Part shown: positions 23,050-36,230 of the stretch, piece after piece | Numbering within the stretch: position 1 is the first letter of the stretch | Layout of the letters: each line of letters begins with the position of its first letter | Origin: an uncultured Bacteroidota bacterium | GTDB taxonomy: Bacteria > Bacteroidota > Bacteroidia > Flavobacteriales > Flavobacteriaceae | Reading direction: 5' to 3' | Assembly: GCA_902514625.1 (NCBI GenBank) | Contig: CABXRK010000004.1 | Coordinates: 1-61,294, forward strand | Length of the DNA stretch: 61,294 nt | Notes under the pieces: generated by a model | The model's input: the letters and a program-made list of their open reading frames with translations, nothing else | Database searches by the model: none | What the model was told of the DNA's origin: nothing | Program-made: the position numbers and the translations under genes

Positions 23050-23754
23050 ATGAAAAAAATACTTTTCAAATTTATTTTTATTTCTATAATATTATTGGGA
23101 TGTAATAACTCCAATAATAAATCTATGAATATTAGTGGCTCGATAAAAGGTTTAAAAAAAGGAACTCTATATCTTCAAAAATTAAAAGATTCATCTTTAA
23201 TAAATGTTGATTCATTCAAAGTTAATGGTCAAAAAAATTATTTTTTAGCTGACAATATTATTGATTCTGAAATGTATTACTTATACCTAAACAAAGAAGA
23301 TGGAGACACTCTAAATGATAGAATTTCATTTTTTGGTGAAAAAGGGAATATTAAAATAAATACTCTCTTGACAACTTTTGAAAGTAGTGCTAAAATATAT
23401 GGTTCTGAAAATAATTTAATTTGGGAAGAATACAATTCTATGATTAGAAAATTTAATTCAAAAAATCTTGAAATCATTAAAGAATATATTAATAAAAAAG
23501 ATATTGTTCCAGATAAAGAAAGATTAGAAATCTTTGAAAATGAATCCAATAACCTTCTAAAAAGAAGATATTTGTTTTCATTAAATTTTGCTTCACTTCA
23601 CAGTAATAAAACCATAGCTCCTTATATTGCGCTTTATGAAGTTCCCGATGCAAATCCAAGATTATTGGATACTCTATATTCTAACTTGTCAGAAGAGGTT
23701 AAAAATTCAAAATATGGAAAAATTTTTGGTCTCCATTTAAATAAAATAAAATAA
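23050..23754 (+). CDS. DUF4369-like lipoprotein
   Basis: Lipobox IILLGCNNSNN; ISGSIKGLKKGTLYLQKLKDSSLINVDSFKVNGQ. Confidence 0.7.
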   Translation: MKKILFKFIFISIILLGCNNSNNKSMNISGSIKGLKKGTLYLQKLKDSSLINVDSFKVNGQKNYFLADNIIDSEMYYLYLNKEDGDTLNDRISFFGEKGNIKINTLLTTFESSAKIYGSENNLIWEEYNSMIRKFNSKNLEIIKEYINKKDIVPDKERLEIFENESNNLLKRRYLFSLNFASLHSNKTIAPYIALYEVPDANPRLLDTLYSNLSEEVKNSKYGKIFGLHLNKIK

Positions 23755-23755
23755 A

Positions 23756-24028
23756 TTATTTAGTCAATTTATCCAATTTTTTATATAAATCTTCAATATC
23801 AATTTTAAATTCTTTTTGAATTTCCTTAAAATATTTTTTTCCTTTTTCCTTAGATGGGTTATTGATTTTATCAATATATTGATCAAATAAACTTATAGAA
23901 TTATCAATTAATTTATTGCTTTTCTTAAAATCAATATCAGGATTAGATATTTCAAAAATATATACATCTTCTATTAATCCTCCAATAACTGAATTTATAT
24001 CCCTTTTTAAATGTCTTATACTTGCCAT
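23756..24028 (-). CDS. Conserved hypothetical protein (flavobacterial-type)
   Basis: 90-aa ORF MASIRHLKRDINSVIGGLIEDVYIFEISNPD, fits between neighbouring genes. Confidence 0.7.
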   Translation of the reverse strand: MASIRHLKRDINSVIGGLIEDVYIFEISNPDIDFKKSNKLIDNSISLFDQYIDKINNPSKEKGKKYFKEIQKEFKIDIEDLYKKLDKLTK

Positions 24029-24066
24029 AGTTAATTCTTACATTTTTTAAATTTACAATAAACTTT

Positions 24067-25035
24067 TCACAGATGAATATGAAAAAACTTTACATTTACC
24101 CCTTCTAAAAGAATATTATTAATTTCTGCAGGCAGAAACAATGTTGATGCGAAATCTAAAGATATTTTTTTTTGCTGATAATTATAAATTAATTCTCCCT
24201 GAACACATATTATTACACTAAATGAATCTAACGAAAGAAGATTTAAATTCAATTTACCATCTAAATGAAAAATATTAATTTTAAAAAAATCAGAATTAAC
24301 TAGTAAAGATTTTCCATTAGCTTTTAAATCAAAATTAATATTAAAATCAGTGTTATCAAGTTTTATGACTTTATCAGCTAATTCAGTGTGAAGTTCTCTT
24401 TTATTTCCATTTTCATCTTTTCTGTCATAATCATATATTCTATATGTTATATCAGATGATTGCTGTATTTCAAGAAGGACTATATCTTTACCAATAGCAT
24501 GAACAACACCAGGATTTATAATAAAAGCATCCCCTCTAGATACATTTTTAAAATTAAGAATTTCTTTAAGGGTATTGTTTTTTAAGTGAGTTTTATATTT
24601 TTTTTTTGTAATATTTTCTTTAAAACCAACAATCAAATTTGATTCTTTTTCAGCGTCAATAACATACCACATTTCTTTCTTGCCAAAAGAGCCGTGATTT
24701 TTTTTAGCAAATTTATCATCTGGATGTAATTGTAATGATAAATCTAATTTGGCATCAATAAATTTTATTAAGATTGGAAAGTTATTCCCAAATTTTTTAT
24801 ATACTGACTCTCCTAATAATCTACCTTTGTATGCTTTAATTAAATCATCAAATGATTTTCCAAATAAAGGACCTGATGAAACTTTTGAAATAGAATTAGG
24901 TATTGCAGACAGTTCCCAACTTTCTCCAATTTTTTCTCCATCAAAAGGTTTGTTTAATTTTTTTTTTAAATTATCTCCACCCCAAATCCTTTTTTTAGGT
25001 TGAGGAATAAATTTAATAGGAGGGATTAATTTCAT
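24067..25035 (-). CDS. manA: Mannose-6-phosphate isomerase, class I
   Basis: PIKFIPQPKKRIWGGDNLKK...PILIKFIDAKLDLSLQLHPDD...GKKEMWYVIDA. Confidence 0.92.
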   Translation of the reverse strand: MKLIPPIKFIPQPKKRIWGGDNLKKKLNKPFDGEKIGESWELSAIPNSISKVSSGPLFGKSFDDLIKAYKGRLLGESVYKKFGNNFPILIKFIDAKLDLSLQLHPDDKFAKKNHGSFGKKEMWYVIDAEKESNLIVGFKENITKKKYKTHLKNNTLKEILNFKNVSRGDAFIINPGVVHAIGKDIVLLEIQQSSDITYRIYDYDRKDENGNKRELHTELADKVIKLDNTDFNINFDLKANGKSLLVNSDFFKINIFHLDGKLNLNLLSLDSFSVIICVQGELIYNYQQKKISLDFASTLFLPAEINNILLEGVNVKFFHIHL

Positions 25036-25045
25036 TATATATATT

Positions 25046-25453
25046 TTACCCAGAATATTTTACAAAATTTCTTGGAGTTTCAAATAAAATTACCTCCAAT
25101 TCCAAATTTTTTTTTAAATGATTTTTAATTCTATTATATATAACAACAACAATGTTTTCAGATGTCGGAATTAATTCCTTAAATTCTTTAACATCTTTAT
25201 TAAGATTTTTATGATCAAAATCATTTTCTATATAAATTTTGATGATTTTTTTTAATTCTTTTATATCCATAACAAAACCAGTTTGAGGATCAATTTCACC
25301 AGTAACACTAACAATTAGCTCATAATTATGTCCATGATAATTAGGATTAGAACATTTTCCAAAAACACTTTTGTTTTTAGTATCTGTCCAATCTTTTCTA
25401 TACAATCTATGAGCTGCATTAAAATGAGCCTTTCTACTTACCGTTACTATCAT
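25046..25453 (-). CDS. 6-pyruvoyl-tetrahydropterin synthase / 6-carboxytetrahydropterin synthase family
   Basis: FNAAHRLYRKDWTD...CSNPNYHGHNYELIVSVTGEIDPQTGFVMDIKELKKII. Confidence 0.92.
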   Translation of the reverse strand: MIVTVSRKAHFNAAHRLYRKDWTDTKNKSVFGKCSNPNYHGHNYELIVSVTGEIDPQTGFVMDIKELKKIIKIYIENDFDHKNLNKDVKEFKELIPTSENIVVVIYNRIKNHLKKNLELEVILFETPRNFVKYSG

Positions 25454-25974
25454 AATAAAAATTTAAACTTTTCAAAAAAATCATTAATAATTATTTTTAA
25501 CCAAGCAGTATAATTGTTTGGATTTGCTTCTACATCTTTTTTTATTTCATCTAAAGACATCCACTTCCAATCTTCTGCTTCTATTAAATTTAATTTAGGA
25601 GAATTATTATAACTTCCAATTAAAACATAATCAAATTCATATTCAACTAATCCATTTTCAAAAGATTCCTTGTAAATGAAATTAAATAATTCTTTAAGGT
25701 CAGTTTGAAAACCCATTTCATCATTTAATCTTCTCAAACCAGCTGAAATTATAGATTCATTATTTCTTGGATGGCTACAACAAGTATTAGTCCATAAACC
25801 AGGAGAATGATATTTATTTAAAGCTCTTTTTTGAAGCATTATTTCATTTTTATCATTAAAAATAAAAACAGAAAAAGCTCTATGTAACAAACCTTTTTGG
25901 TGAGCCTCCATTTTAGGCATTAAACCAATAAATTTATCATTCTTATCAACTAAAACTACATTTTCTTCAATCAT
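25450..25974 (-). CDS. idi: Isopentenyl-diphosphate delta-isomerase (type I)
   Basis: LLHRAFSVFIFNDKNEIMLQKRALNKYHSPGLWTNTCCSHPRNNE. Confidence 0.95.
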   Translation of the reverse strand: MIEENVVLVDKNDKFIGLMPKMEAHQKGLLHRAFSVFIFNDKNEIMLQKRALNKYHSPGLWTNTCCSHPRNNESIISAGLRRLNDEMGFQTDLKELFNFIYKESFENGLVEYEFDYVLIGSYNNSPKLNLIEAEDWKWMSLDEIKKDVEANPNNYTAWLKIIINDFFEKFKFLL

Positions 25975-26069
25975 GTTTTCAAAATTACCGATTTATTCTT
26001 AAAAAAGCTATTCTATTAATTCTACTAATAGTTTAATTTATAGTAGTATTTTTGAAAAGTTTTTTAAAA

Positions 26070-27653
26070 ATGTTAAAAGAAGAAATATTAAAAAGAAGGA
26101 CATTTGGAATAATCTCACATCCAGATGCCGGAAAGACAACTTTAACTGAAAAGTTGCTTTTATATGGAGGTGCAATCCAAGAAGCAGGAGCAGTAAAATC
26201 AAATAAGATAAAAAAAGGAGCTACAAGTGATTTCATGGAGATTGAAAAACAAAGAGGGATTTCTGTTGCAACATCTGTATTAGCTTTTTTATATAAAAAC
26301 AAAAAAATTAATATTCTTGATACACCAGGTCATAAAGATTTTTCAGAAGAGACTTTTAGAACATTAACAGCTGTTGACAGTGTCATTGTAGTAATAGATG
26401 TAGCTAAAGGTGTTGAAAAACAAACTGAAAAACTAGTTGAAGTATGTAGAATGAGAAAAATTCCTATCATTGTTTTTGTAAACAAATTAGATCGAGAGGG
26501 TAAAGATGCTTATGATCTATTGGATGAAATAGAAAAAAAATTAAAACTAAAAATTTCACCTTTAACTTTTCCTATTGGAATGGGAATTGACTTTAAAGGG
26601 ATTTATAATCTTTGGGAAAGAAATATAAATGTTTTTCTAACAGAAGAAAAACAAAAAATAAGCAAAACCAATTTATTTAATTCATTAGAAGATAATAAAC
26701 TAACCGATTTGATTAGTGAAAAATCCTTAAAAACACTTAAAGAAGATCTAGAATTATTGGAAACTGTTTATCCTAAGTTCAGTGAAGAAGAATATCTAAA
26801 AGGTGATCTTCAACCTGTTTTTTTTGGATCTGCATTAAATAACTTCGGTGTTAAAGAATTATTAGATTGTTTTATTAATATAGCACCCCCTCCACGTCCA
26901 AAGGAATGCGAGGAGCGTATTGTAAATCCAGAAGAAAATGTGTTTTCTGGATTTGTTTTCAAAATTCACGCAAACATGGATCCAAATCATAGAAATAGAA
27001 TTGCTTTTATAAAAGTTGTGTCAGGTAAATTTGAAAGAAACACCCCATACCTACATGTAAGACTCAAGAAAAAATTTAAATATTCTAGTCCTAATGAATT
27101 TTTTGCTAATAAAAAACAAATAATTAATACTTCGTTTCCAGGTGATATTATAGGTCTGCATGATACAGGTAATTTTATAATTGGGGATACCATTACATCA
27201 GGAGAAAAAATCAATTTTAAAGGGATCCCTAGTTTTTCTCCTGAACACTTTAAATACATAAACAATGAGGATGCTATGAAATCAAAACAATTAAATAAAG
27301 GAATTGATCAATTAATGGATGAAGGAGTGGCTCAATTATTTATCCTATCACTAAATAATAGAAAAATTATTGGTACAGTAGGAGCTCTTCAATATGATGT
27401 AATCAAATATAGACTTGAACATGAATATGGTGCTAAATGTAGTTATGAAAATGTAAATTTCTACAAAGCTTGTTGGGTAGAATCAATTGATGAAAAATCA
27501 GAAGAATTCATCGAATTTAAAAGAACAAAAAATAAATTTCTAGGAAAAGACAAATTAAATAAATTAGTTTTTTTTGCTGATTCTCTATTTACATTACAAA
27601 TGACAAAGGAAAAGTTTCCAAAAATAAAATTCCACATAAATTCAGAATTTTAA
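26070..27653 (+). CDS. prfC: Peptide chain release factor 3 (ORF track start 26052 uses TTG; ATG at 26070 preferred)
   Basis: RRTFGIISHPDAGKTTLTEKLLLYGGAIQEAGAVKSNKIKKGATSDFMEIEKQRGISVATSV. Confidence 0.96.
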   Translation: MLKEEILKRRTFGIISHPDAGKTTLTEKLLLYGGAIQEAGAVKSNKIKKGATSDFMEIEKQRGISVATSVLAFLYKNKKINILDTPGHKDFSEETFRTLTAVDSVIVVIDVAKGVEKQTEKLVEVCRMRKIPIIVFVNKLDREGKDAYDLLDEIEKKLKLKISPLTFPIGMGIDFKGIYNLWERNINVFLTEEKQKISKTNLFNSLEDNKLTDLISEKSLKTLKEDLELLETVYPKFSEEEYLKGDLQPVFFGSALNNFGVKELLDCFINIAPPPRPKECEERIVNPEENVFSGFVFKIHANMDPNHRNRIAFIKVVSGKFERNTPYLHVRLKKKFKYSSPNEFFANKKQIINTSFPGDIIGLHDTGNFIIGDTITSGEKINFKGIPSFSPEHFKYINNEDAMKSKQLNKGIDQLMDEGVAQLFILSLNNRKIIGTVGALQYDVIKYRLEHEYGAKCSYENVNFYKACWVESIDEKSEEFIEFKRTKNKFLGKDKLNKLVFFADSLFTLQMTKEKFPKIKFHINSEF

Positions 27654-27965
27654 CTAAGCTTCACCTGTAGGACCAAAATTTAAAGGAACTTGAAGCTGAT
27701 CAAGATTTTTAATTTCTCCATTCTTCTTTTCAAATCGATTAATGTTTTCAGCTAAAGCATCTCTCAAACGCTTTGCATGTTGAGGAGTTAATATTATTCT
27801 TGACTTAACCTTAGCTTTAGGTGCTCCAGGCATCAAAGAAACAAAATCGATTATAAACTCAGAAATGGAATGATTAATAATAGCTAAATTAGAATACGTT
27901 CCTTCAGCAATATTTTGATCTAACTCAATGTCAATTTTTTTATCTTTTTCTTTTTTTTCAGTCAT
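27654..27965 (-). CDS. DUF3467 domain-containing protein
   Basis: Located after rpo[49 protein letters not shown]. Confidence 0.9.
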   Translation of the reverse strand: MTEKKEKDKKIDIELDQNIAEGTYSNLAIINHSISEFIIDFVSLMPGAPKAKVKSRIILTPQHAKRLRDALAENINRFEKKNGEIKNLDQLQVPLNFGPTGEA

Positions 27966-30900
27966 CAGTATAATTTAACTCTTGTTCGCCAATTAATAAA
28001 CTTGTATACTCATCTTTAGAGCCGACAATAATATTATCGTATTCTCTTAAACCAGTCCCAGCAGGAATTTTATGACCAACAATTACATTTTCTTTTAGCC
28101 CCTCTAAAAAGTCCACTTTACCATTAACAGCGGCTTCATTTAAAACCTTAGTAGTTTCCTGAAAAGATGCTGCTGAGATAAATGATTTAGTTTGAAGAGA
28201 AGCTCTTGTAATACCCTGAAGTTCAGGAGTTGCAGTTGCAGGTTCAGCATCCCTAGCCTTTACTTCACTTTTTCCTTTCTGTTTTAAGATTGAATTCTCA
28301 TCCCTTAATTGACGAGAACTTATAACTTGACCAGGACTAAAATTTTCAGAATCACCTATTTCTTCGATAACTTTCTTTCCATACAAATTATCGTTTTCAT
28401 GCATAAAGTCATATCTGTGAATCAGTTGATTCTCTAGAAAAATTGTATCACCTGGATCAATTATTCTAACTTTTCGCATCATTTGTCGAACTACAACCTC
28501 AAAATGCTTATCATTTATTTTTACACCCTGTAACCTATAAACTTCCTGAACCTCATTAACTAAATATTGTTGAACTGCTGCGGGACCTTTAATCTTTAAA
28601 ATATCAACTGGTGAAATTGATCCATCAGAAAGTGGCATTCCAGCTTTAATAAAATCGTTCTCCTGAACTAAAATTTGATTTGAAAGTTTAACTAAATATT
28701 TTTTAATGTCCCCAAACTTTGACTCAACAATAATTTCTCTATTTCCCCTCTTAATTTTTCCAAAAGAAACTACGCCATCAATTTCACTAACAACAGATGG
28801 GTTTGAAGGATTTCTGGCTTCAAAAAGTTCTGTGACTCGAGGTAATCCACCAGTAATATCTCCTGACTTAGCAGATTTTCTTGGAATTTTTACAAGAATT
28901 GTTCCCTGCTTAATTTTTTGATTATCATCTACCATTAGATGTGCACCAACTGGTAAATTATATGATCTTAAAATGTTCCCTTTATTATCTTCGATTATTA
29001 AAGTAGGGATTATTTTTTTATTTCTAGATTCAGAAATAACTTTTTCCTTAAATCCTGTTTGTTCATCTATCTCTACTTGATAAGTTATCCCTTGTTCAAT
29101 ATTTTCATAAACTACTTTACCAGAAAATTCAGAAACAACAACGCCATTAAATGGATCCCATTGACATATAACTTCATCACGCTTAACTATATCACCATTT
29201 TCAATAAACAATGATGACCCATAAGGAATATTATTTGTACTTAAAATAGCTTTAGTCTTTTGATCAACTAAACGAATCTCAGTAGTTCTAGATATCACTA
29301 TTTTAATTTTTTTCCCTTCATTATCCTTACTATCAACAACCTTTAAATCGTCTATTTCAACTCTACCATCAAATTTAGCAACAATCTGATTTTCTTCAGA
29401 AACATTCCCAGCGACTCCTCCAACATGAAAAGTCCTCAAAGTCAATTGAGTTCCGGGCTCACCAATTGACTGAGCAGCAACAACTCCTACTGCCTCTCCC
29501 TTTTGAACCATTTTATTATTTGACAAATTCCTGCCATAGCATTTAACACAAACTCCTTTTTTAGCCTCGCAAGTTAATGGAGATCTAACTTGAACCGAAT
29601 CAATTAAAGAATCCTCTATAATAGAAGCAATTTCATCAGAAATTTCATCTCCAGCTTCTACATATAATTTCTTGTCCATTGGATTAATTATATCATATAA
29701 AGAGACTCTCCCTTTAATTCTATCAGATAAAGATTCTACTATTTCCTCATTCTTCTTAAGTGCTTTAACTTCAAGCCCTCTCAATGTGCCACAGTCTTCA
29801 ATATTAATTATAACATCTTGTGAAACATCAACAAGTCTTCTAGTCAAATAACCAGCATCAGCAGTTTTTAGAGCTGTATCTGCGAGACCTTTTCTAGCTC
29901 CGTGAGTAGATATAAAATACTCTAATATTGATAATCCTTCTTTAAAATTAGATAAAATAGGATTTTCAATAATTTCTCCTCCTCCAGCATTAGATTTTTT
30001 AGGTTTAGCCATTAATCCCCTCATTCCTGTTAATTGTCTAATTTGTTCTTTAGATCCTCTAGCACCAGAATCCAACATCATAAATACAGAATTAAATCCT
30101 TGCTCGTCTTCACTTATTCTTTTCATTGATAAACTAGTCAAATGTGAATTTGTAGAAGTCCATACGTCAATAATCTGATTATAACGTTCATTGTTTGTTA
30201 TTAAGCCCATATTATAATTACCCAGGATACCATCAACCTTAATATTTGCATCATCAATTAATGATTTTTTTTCTGGAGGAATAATTATATCTCCTAGACT
30301 AAAGGACAGACCTCCTTTAAATGCAAATCCATAACCCATGTCTTTAATTTTATCAAGGAAATCAGCTGTTTCAGGTACACTAGTAAATTTTAAAATTTTA
30401 CCAATAATTTCTCTCAAAGTTTTTTTAGTTAAAACTTCATTAAAAAAACCAGCCTTTTCCGGTACAACCTCATTAAACAAAACTCTACCAACAGTAGTAT
30501 CAATAATTTTATATTCGAATTTTCCAGCAGCATCATAAACCTTTATTCTAATTTTAATTGAGGCATTTAACTCAACTTTATTTTCATTATAAGCAATATG
30601 AACTTCTTCAGTTGAATAAAATGTAAGTCCTTCACCTAAAACTTTATTACTATCTATAGATTTTCTCTCCTTAGTCATGTAATATAAACCTAAAACCATA
30701 TCTTGAGAAGGTACGGTTACAGGAGCTCCATTTGCTGGATTTAAAATATTATGAGAAGCTAACATTAATAATTGAGATTCAAGAATCGCTTCAGGACCTA
30801 AAGGTAAATGAACAGCCATCTGATCGCCATCAAAATCAGCATTAAATGCAGTACAAACTAAAGGATGTAATTGAATTGCTTTACCTTCTATTAGTTTAGG

Positions 30901-32265
30901 CTGAAAAGCTTGAATACCCAATCTATGCAATGTAGGAGCTCTATTTAATAAAACTGGATGACCCTTTAATACATTTTCTAATATATCCCAAACAACTGGT
31001 TCTCTTCTATCAATAATTTTCTTTGCTGATTTAACAGTTTTAACAATACCTCTTTCAATTAATTTTCTAATTACAAAAGGTTTGTAAAGCTCTGCTGCCA
31101 TCCCTTTAGGAAGTCCACATTCATACAATCTTAATGTAGGGCCAACTACGATTACAGACCTAGCAGAATAATCAACTCTTTTACCTAAAAGATTTTGTCT
31201 AAAACGGCCTTGTTTCCCTTTTAAAGAATCGGAAAGAGATTTTAAAGGTCTATTTGAATCTGTTTTCACTGCAGAAGACTTACGAGTATTATCGAATAAA
31301 GAATCTACAGATTCCTGAAGCATCCTTTTTTCATTTCTAAGGATTACCTCAGGTGCTTTTATTTCTACTAATCTTTTTAATCTATTATTTCTAATAATAA
31401 CTCTTCTATATAAATCATTTAAATCAGATGTAGCAAATCTTCCACCATCAAGAGGAACCAATGGCCTTAATTCAGGAGGAATTACAGGAATTGCTTTCAT
31501 TATCATCCATTCAGGTAAATTTTCTTTTCTTTCGTTAGCTTCTCTAAAAGCTTCAACTACTTGAAGTCTTTTAAGAGCTTCCGTTTTTCTTTGTTTAGAT
31601 GTTTCATTATTAGCCTTATGGCGAAGCTCATAAGACAAAGCTTTTAAATCAATTCTTGATAATAATTCTATTAAACATTCTGCTCCCATTTTAGCAATAA
31701 ACTTATTTGGATCTGAATCTTCAAGAAATTGATTATCAGAAGGTAATTTTTCTAATATATTTAAATATTCTTCCTCTGTAAGAAAATCCATTTTTTGAAT
31801 TGGATCACCCTCAGAATTTGTTGAATTTCCAGGTTGAATAACTACGTATCTTTCATAATAGATTATCATGTCTAACTTTTTAGATGGTAGACCTAATAAA
31901 TATCCTATTTTGTTAGGAAGCGACCTAAAATACCAAATATGAGCAACAGGGACAACTAAACTTATGTGTCCAACCCTATCTCTTCTAACTTTTTTTTCAG
32001 TTACCTCTACACCACACCTATCACATACAATTCCTTTGTATCTAATCCTTTTATACTTTCCGCAAGCACATTCGTAATCTTTAACAGGACCAAAAATACG
32101 TTCACAAAAAAGACCATCTCTTTCAGGTTTATGAGTTCTATAATTAATTGTTTCTGGTTTTAATACTTCACCTCTTGAACTTCCAAGAATAACTTCTGGT
32201 GAAGATAAACCTATTGTTATTTTATCAAATTTTTTTTGGGTAACTATTTCGTTATTTCTAATCAT
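27958..32265 (-). CDS. rpoC: DNA-directed RNA polymerase subunit beta'
   Basis: Catalytic [15 protein letters not shown], zinc motifs. Confidence 0.99.
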   Translation of the reverse strand: MIRNNEIVTQKKFDKITIGLSSPEVILGSSRGEVLKPETINYRTHKPERDGLFCERIFGPVKDYECACGKYKRIRYKGIVCDRCGVEVTEKKVRRDRVGHISLVVPVAHIWYFRSLPNKIGYLLGLPSKKLDMIIYYERYVVIQPGNSTNSEGDPIQKMDFLTEEEYLNILEKLPSDNQFLEDSDPNKFIAKMGAECLIELLSRIDLKALSYELRHKANNETSKQRKTEALKRLQVVEAFREANERKENLPEWMIMKAIPVIPPELRPLVPLDGGRFATSDLNDLYRRVIIRNNRLKRLVEIKAPEVILRNEKRMLQESVDSLFDNTRKSSAVKTDSNRPLKSLSDSLKGKQGRFRQNLLGKRVDYSARSVIVVGPTLRLYECGLPKGMAAELYKPFVIRKLIERGIVKTVKSAKKIIDRREPVVWDILENVLKGHPVLLNRAPTLHRLGIQAFQPKLIEGKAIQLHPLVCTAFNADFDGDQMAVHLPLGPEAILESQLLMLASHNILNPANGAPVTVPSQDMVLGLYYMTKERKSIDSNKVLGEGLTFYSTEEVHIAYNENKVELNASIKIRIKVYDAAGKFEYKIIDTTVGRVLFNEVVPEKAGFFNEVLTKKTLREIIGKILKFTSVPETADFLDKIKDMGYGFAFKGGLSFSLGDIIIPPEKKSLIDDANIKVDGILGNYNMGLITNNERYNQIIDVWTSTNSHLTSLSMKRISEDEQGFNSVFMMLDSGARGSKEQIRQLTGMRGLMAKPKKSNAGGGEIIENPILSNFKEGLSILEYFISTHGARKGLADTALKTADAGYLTRRLVDVSQDVIINIEDCGTLRGLEVKALKKNEEIVESLSDRIKGRVSLYDIINPMDKKLYVEAGDEISDEIASIIEDSLIDSVQVRSPLTCEAKKGVCVKCYGRNLSNNKMVQKGEAVGVVAAQSIGEPGTQLTLRTFHVGGVAGNVSEENQIVAKFDGRVEIDDLKVVDSKDNEGKKIKIVISRTTEIRLVDQKTKAILSTNNIPYGSSLFIENGDIVKRDEVICQWDPFNGVVVSEFSGKVVYENIEQGITYQVEIDEQTGFKEKVISESRNKKIIPTLIIEDNKGNILRSYNLPVGAHLMVDDNQKIKQGTILVKIPRKSAKSGDITGGLPRVTELFEARNPSNPSVVSEIDGVVSFGKIKRGNREIIVESKFGDIKKYLVKLSNQILVQENDFIKAGMPLSDGSISPVDILKIKGPAAVQQYLVNEVQEVYRLQGVKINDKHFEVVVRQMMRKVRIIDPGDTIFLENQLIHRYDFMHENDNLYGKKVIEEIGDSENFSPGQVISSRQLRDENSILKQKGKSEVKARDAEPATATPELQGITRASLQTKSFISAASFQETTKVLNEAAVNGKVDFLEGLKENVIVGHKIPAGTGLREYDNIIVGSKDEYTSLLIGEQELNYTDD

Positions 32266-32307
32266 AACTTTTTAAAGTAATTAAATTTTATTAATTTTTT
32301 CTATAAC

Positions 32308-35300
32308 TTATTCTTCTAATCTAATATCAAGTCCAAGTCCTCTTAACTCATGCATTAATACATTGAAGGATTCCGGAAGTCCTGCTTCAGGAAGTGAATC
32401 TCCTTTAACAATTGATTCATATGATTTAGCTCTTCCTACGACATCATCAGACTTGACAGTAAGAATCTCTTGTAAAGTGCTTGATGCACCATAAGCTTCT
32501 AGGGCCCAAACTTCCATTTCTCCAAATCTTTGCCCACCAAATTGAGCTTTTCCTCCCAATGGTTGTTGAGTAATTAATGAATAAGGGCCAATAGATCTTG
32601 AGTGCATTTTATCATCAACCATGTGCCCTAATTTCAACATATATATAACTCCAACAGTAGCAGCCTGATCAAAACGTTCACCAGTACCACCATCATAAAG
32701 ATAAGTATGACCATAGCGAGGTATTTTAGCTTTATCTGTTAATTCATCAATTTGATCAGAACTAGCCCCATCAAATATTGGAGTAGAATACTTCTCTCCT
32801 AATTTTTGACCTGCCCAACCTAAAACAGTCTCGTAGATTTGCCCAATATTCATTCTAGAAGGAACTCCAAGAGGGTTTAAAACAATATCCACTGGTGTAC
32901 CATCTTCTAAAAATGGCATTTCTTCTTGCCTTACTATTCGAGCAACAATACCTTTATTTCCATGACGACCAGCCATTTTATCTCCCACTTTAAGTTTTCT
33001 TTTTTTAGCTATATAAACTTTAGCTAATCTTTTTATTCCAGCAGGCAATTCATCTCCAACACTAATTGTAAACCTTTCTCTACGAAATGAACCTTGAATA
33101 TCATTTTCTTTGATTTTATAATTATGAATCAAATCCCCAATTAATCTGTTAGTTTCATTACTTATTGTCCAACTTCCTTTAGTTAAATGAGAATAATCTT
33201 CAACATTAGACAACATTTTTAGAGTGTATTTTTTTCCTTTTGGAAGAACTTCTTCCCCAAGATCATTTTCCACACCCTGACATGTTTTACCATTTACAAT
33301 CGTAAATAATTTTTCAACCAAAATCGATTTTAATTCATCAAATTTTTTATTATAAATAGAATCTAATTCTTCTAGTTCTTGTTTATCTTGATTTCTTTTT
33401 CTTTTATCTTTAATCGATCTAGTAAAAAGTTTCTTATCAATCACTATACCATGAAGAGATGGTGGAGCCTTCAAAGAAGCATCCTTAACATCCCCTGCTT
33501 TATCTCCAAAAATTGCTCTTAGAAGTTTTTCTTCTGGAGTTGGATCAGACTCTCCTTTTGGAGTTATCTTTCCAATTAAAATATCACCTGGATTCACTTC
33601 AGCTCCAATTCTAATCATTCCAAATTCATCAAGATCTTTTGTTGCCTCTTCACTAACATTTGGGATATCATCTGTTAACTCTTCAGATCCAAGTTTAGTA
33701 TCCCTAACATCTAAAGAATATTCATCAATATGAATAGAAGTAAAAACATCATCTCTAACAACTTTTTCAGAAATAACAATAGCATCCTCAAAATTATATC
33801 CTTTCCATGGCATAAAAGCGACTTTTAAATTTCGTCCTAAAGCTAACTCACCTTCATGAGTTGCATAACCTTCAGATAAAATCTGGCCTTTAGTTACTTT
33901 ATCACCTTTTTTAACAAGAGGCTTGAGATTTATACAAGTACCTTGATTAGTCTTCCTAAATTTTATTAAATCATATTTTTTACTTTCATCCTCAAATCCT
34001 ACTAATTTTTCAGTTTCAGAAAAATTATATTTTATTATTATTTTTTTTGAATCAACATATTCAACAATTCCATCCCCTTCAGCATTAATTAAAACTCTTG
34101 AATCAGATGCAACTTGCAATTCCAATCCAGTTCCTACTATAGGAGCTTCAGGCTTTAAAAGAGGCACAGCTTGTCGCATCATATTTGAACCCATTAGAGC
34201 TCTATTTGCATCATCATGTTCTAAAAATGGAATTAATGAAGCAGAAATTGACGCAATTTGATTTGGTGCTACATCTGTATAATTAATAGATTTAGAGTCA
34301 ACAACTGGAAAATCTCCTTCTTCTCTAGCAATAATTTTCTTTCCTTTTATTTTTCCATTTTCATCAAATGGAATATTTGCCTGAGCAATTAATTTATTTT
34401 CTTCCTCTTCAGCAGTAAGGTAAACAGTCTCATTTAAATTAATTTTTCCATTCAAAACTTTTCTATATGGTGTCTCAATAAAACCTAAATTATTTACTTT
34501 AGCATAAACACTTAATGAAGAAATCAAACCAATATTTGGTCCTTCAGGAGTCTCAATAGGACATAACCTACCATAGTGAGTATAATGAACATCTCTAACT
34601 TCAAAGCCAGCCCTTTCTCTTGATAATCCCCCAGGTCCAAGGGCAGATAATCTTCTTTTGTGAGTTATTTCAGCTAAAGGATTAGTCGCATCCATAAATT
34701 GAGATAATTGATTTGTTCCAAAAAAAGTATTAATAACAGAGGATAGGGTTTTTGCATTAATTAAATCTATAGGAGTAAAAACTTCATTATCTCTAACATT
34801 CATTCTTTCTCTTATTGTTCTAGCCATTCTAGCAAGTCCTACACCAAATTGAGATGACAATTGTTCTCCTACAGTTCTAACCCTTCTATTTGATAAATGA
34901 TCAATATCATCTATTTCAGCTTTAGAATTAACTAATTCAATTAAATATTTGACAATAGTAATAATATCTTGTTTAGTTAAAATTTGCTTGTCCATTTCAA
35001 CATCATTACCTAATTTCTTATTCATCCTATAACGCCCAACTTCTCCTAAATTATAACGTTGATCAGAAAAGAATAATTTATCTATAATACCTCTTGCCGT
35101 TTCTTCATCAGGTGGCTCAGCATTTCTCAATTGTCGATATATATGTTCAACAGCCTCTTTTTCAGAATTTGTAGGATCTTTTTGAAGTGTATTATGAATA
35201 ATGGCAAAATCTGACATATGAGCATCTTCCTTATGCAATAAAATTGTTTTAATATTAGATTCGAGTATAAGTTTAATGTGATCCTTCTCAATTAGAGTAT

Positions 35301-36117
35301 CTCTATCAATTATAATTTCATTTCTCTCAATTGATATTACCTCTCCTGTATCTTCATCAACAAAATCTTCATGCCAAGTATTTAAAACTCTTGCAGCTAG
35401 TTTTCTTCCTAACACTTTTTTAATTCCCGTTTTTGTTACTTTAACTTCTTCTGCTAAATCAAATATTTCAAGAATATCCTTATCCCTTTCATATCCAATA
35501 GCCCTAAATAAGGTGGTAACAGGTAATTTTTTCTTTCTATCAATATAAGCATACATGACATTATTTATATCAGTAGCAAACTCAATCCAAGATCCCTTAA
35601 AGGGAATAACTCTTGCTGAATAAAGTTTTGTGCCATTTGCATGAAATGATTGTCCGAAAAATACTCCTGGAGATCGGTGTAATTGAGAAACTACAATTCG
35701 CTCTGCACCATTAATTACGAATGTACCACTAGGAGTCATATAAGGAATTGTTCCAAGAAAAACATCCTGAACAATAGTCTCAAAGTCTTCGTGATCTGCG
35801 TCAGTACAATATAATTTTAATCTTGCTTTTAAAGGAACTGAGTAAGTTAATCCTCTTTCTATACATTCCTGAATAGAATACCTAGGTGGATCTATAAAAT
35901 AATCAATAAACTCTAGTATAAATTGATTTCTGGTATCAGTAATAGGAAAATTCTCCTTAAAGGTATTAAACAACCCTTCCTCAGCTCTCTCATCAGATTT
36001 TGTTTCTAATTGAAAAAAATCTTGGAAAGATTTAATCTGTATATCTAAAAAGTCGGGATAATTGGGTTTCTCTTTTGATGTAGAAAAATTGATTCTGTTC
36101 GATATTGAATTTGACAT
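32308..36117 (-). CDS. rpoB: DNA-directed RNA polymerase subunit beta
   Basis: [48 protein letters not shown]. Confidence 0.99.
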   Translation of the reverse strand: MSNSISNRINFSTSKEKPNYPDFLDIQIKSFQDFFQLETKSDERAEEGLFNTFKENFPITDTRNQFILEFIDYFIDPPRYSIQECIERGLTYSVPLKARLKLYCTDADHEDFETIVQDVFLGTIPYMTPSGTFVINGAERIVVSQLHRSPGVFFGQSFHANGTKLYSARVIPFKGSWIEFATDINNVMYAYIDRKKKLPVTTLFRAIGYERDKDILEIFDLAEEVKVTKTGIKKVLGRKLAARVLNTWHEDFVDEDTGEVISIERNEIIIDRDTLIEKDHIKLILESNIKTILLHKEDAHMSDFAIIHNTLQKDPTNSEKEAVEHIYRQLRNAEPPDEETARGIIDKLFFSDQRYNLGEVGRYRMNKKLGNDVEMDKQILTKQDIITIVKYLIELVNSKAEIDDIDHLSNRRVRTVGEQLSSQFGVGLARMARTIRERMNVRDNEVFTPIDLINAKTLSSVINTFFGTNQLSQFMDATNPLAEITHKRRLSALGPGGLSRERAGFEVRDVHYTHYGRLCPIETPEGPNIGLISSLSVYAKVNNLGFIETPYRKVLNGKINLNETVYLTAEEEENKLIAQANIPFDENGKIKGKKIIAREEGDFPVVDSKSINYTDVAPNQIASISASLIPFLEHDDANRALMGSNMMRQAVPLLKPEAPIVGTGLELQVASDSRVLINAEGDGIVEYVDSKKIIIKYNFSETEKLVGFEDESKKYDLIKFRKTNQGTCINLKPLVKKGDKVTKGQILSEGYATHEGELALGRNLKVAFMPWKGYNFEDAIVISEKVVRDDVFTSIHIDEYSLDVRDTKLGSEELTDDIPNVSEEATKDLDEFGMIRIGAEVNPGDILIGKITPKGESDPTPEEKLLRAIFGDKAGDVKDASLKAPPSLHGIVIDKKLFTRSIKDKRKRNQDKQELEELDSIYNKKFDELKSILVEKLFTIVNGKTCQGVENDLGEEVLPKGKKYTLKMLSNVEDYSHLTKGSWTISNETNRLIGDLIHNYKIKENDIQGSFRRERFTISVGDELPAGIKRLAKVYIAKKRKLKVGDKMAGRHGNKGIVARIVRQEEMPFLEDGTPVDIVLNPLGVPSRMNIGQIYETVLGWAGQKLGEKYSTPIFDGASSDQIDELTDKAKIPRYGHTYLYDGGTGERFDQAATVGVIYMLKLGHMVDDKMHSRSIGPYSLITQQPLGGKAQFGGQRFGEMEVWALEAYGASSTLQEILTVKSDDVVGRAKSYESIVKGDSLPEAGLPESFNVLMHELRGLGLDIRLEE

Positions 36118-36181
36118 GTTATATTAAATTAGTAATTTATTTTAATGAACTTAAATGATTTTTGAGTGAATAAAACAGAAC

Positions 36182-36211
36182 GGTTTAGAGTGATTATAAT
36201 CACTCTAAACC
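36182..36211 (-). promoter_or_regulatory. 30-bp perfect palindrome between rplL and rpoB (attenuator or RNA processing-site candidate)
   Basis: GGTTTAGAGTGATTATAATCACTCTAAACC equals its reverse complement. Confidence 0.85.
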
Positions 36212-36230
36212 TAAGCAATAAAACTTAAAA

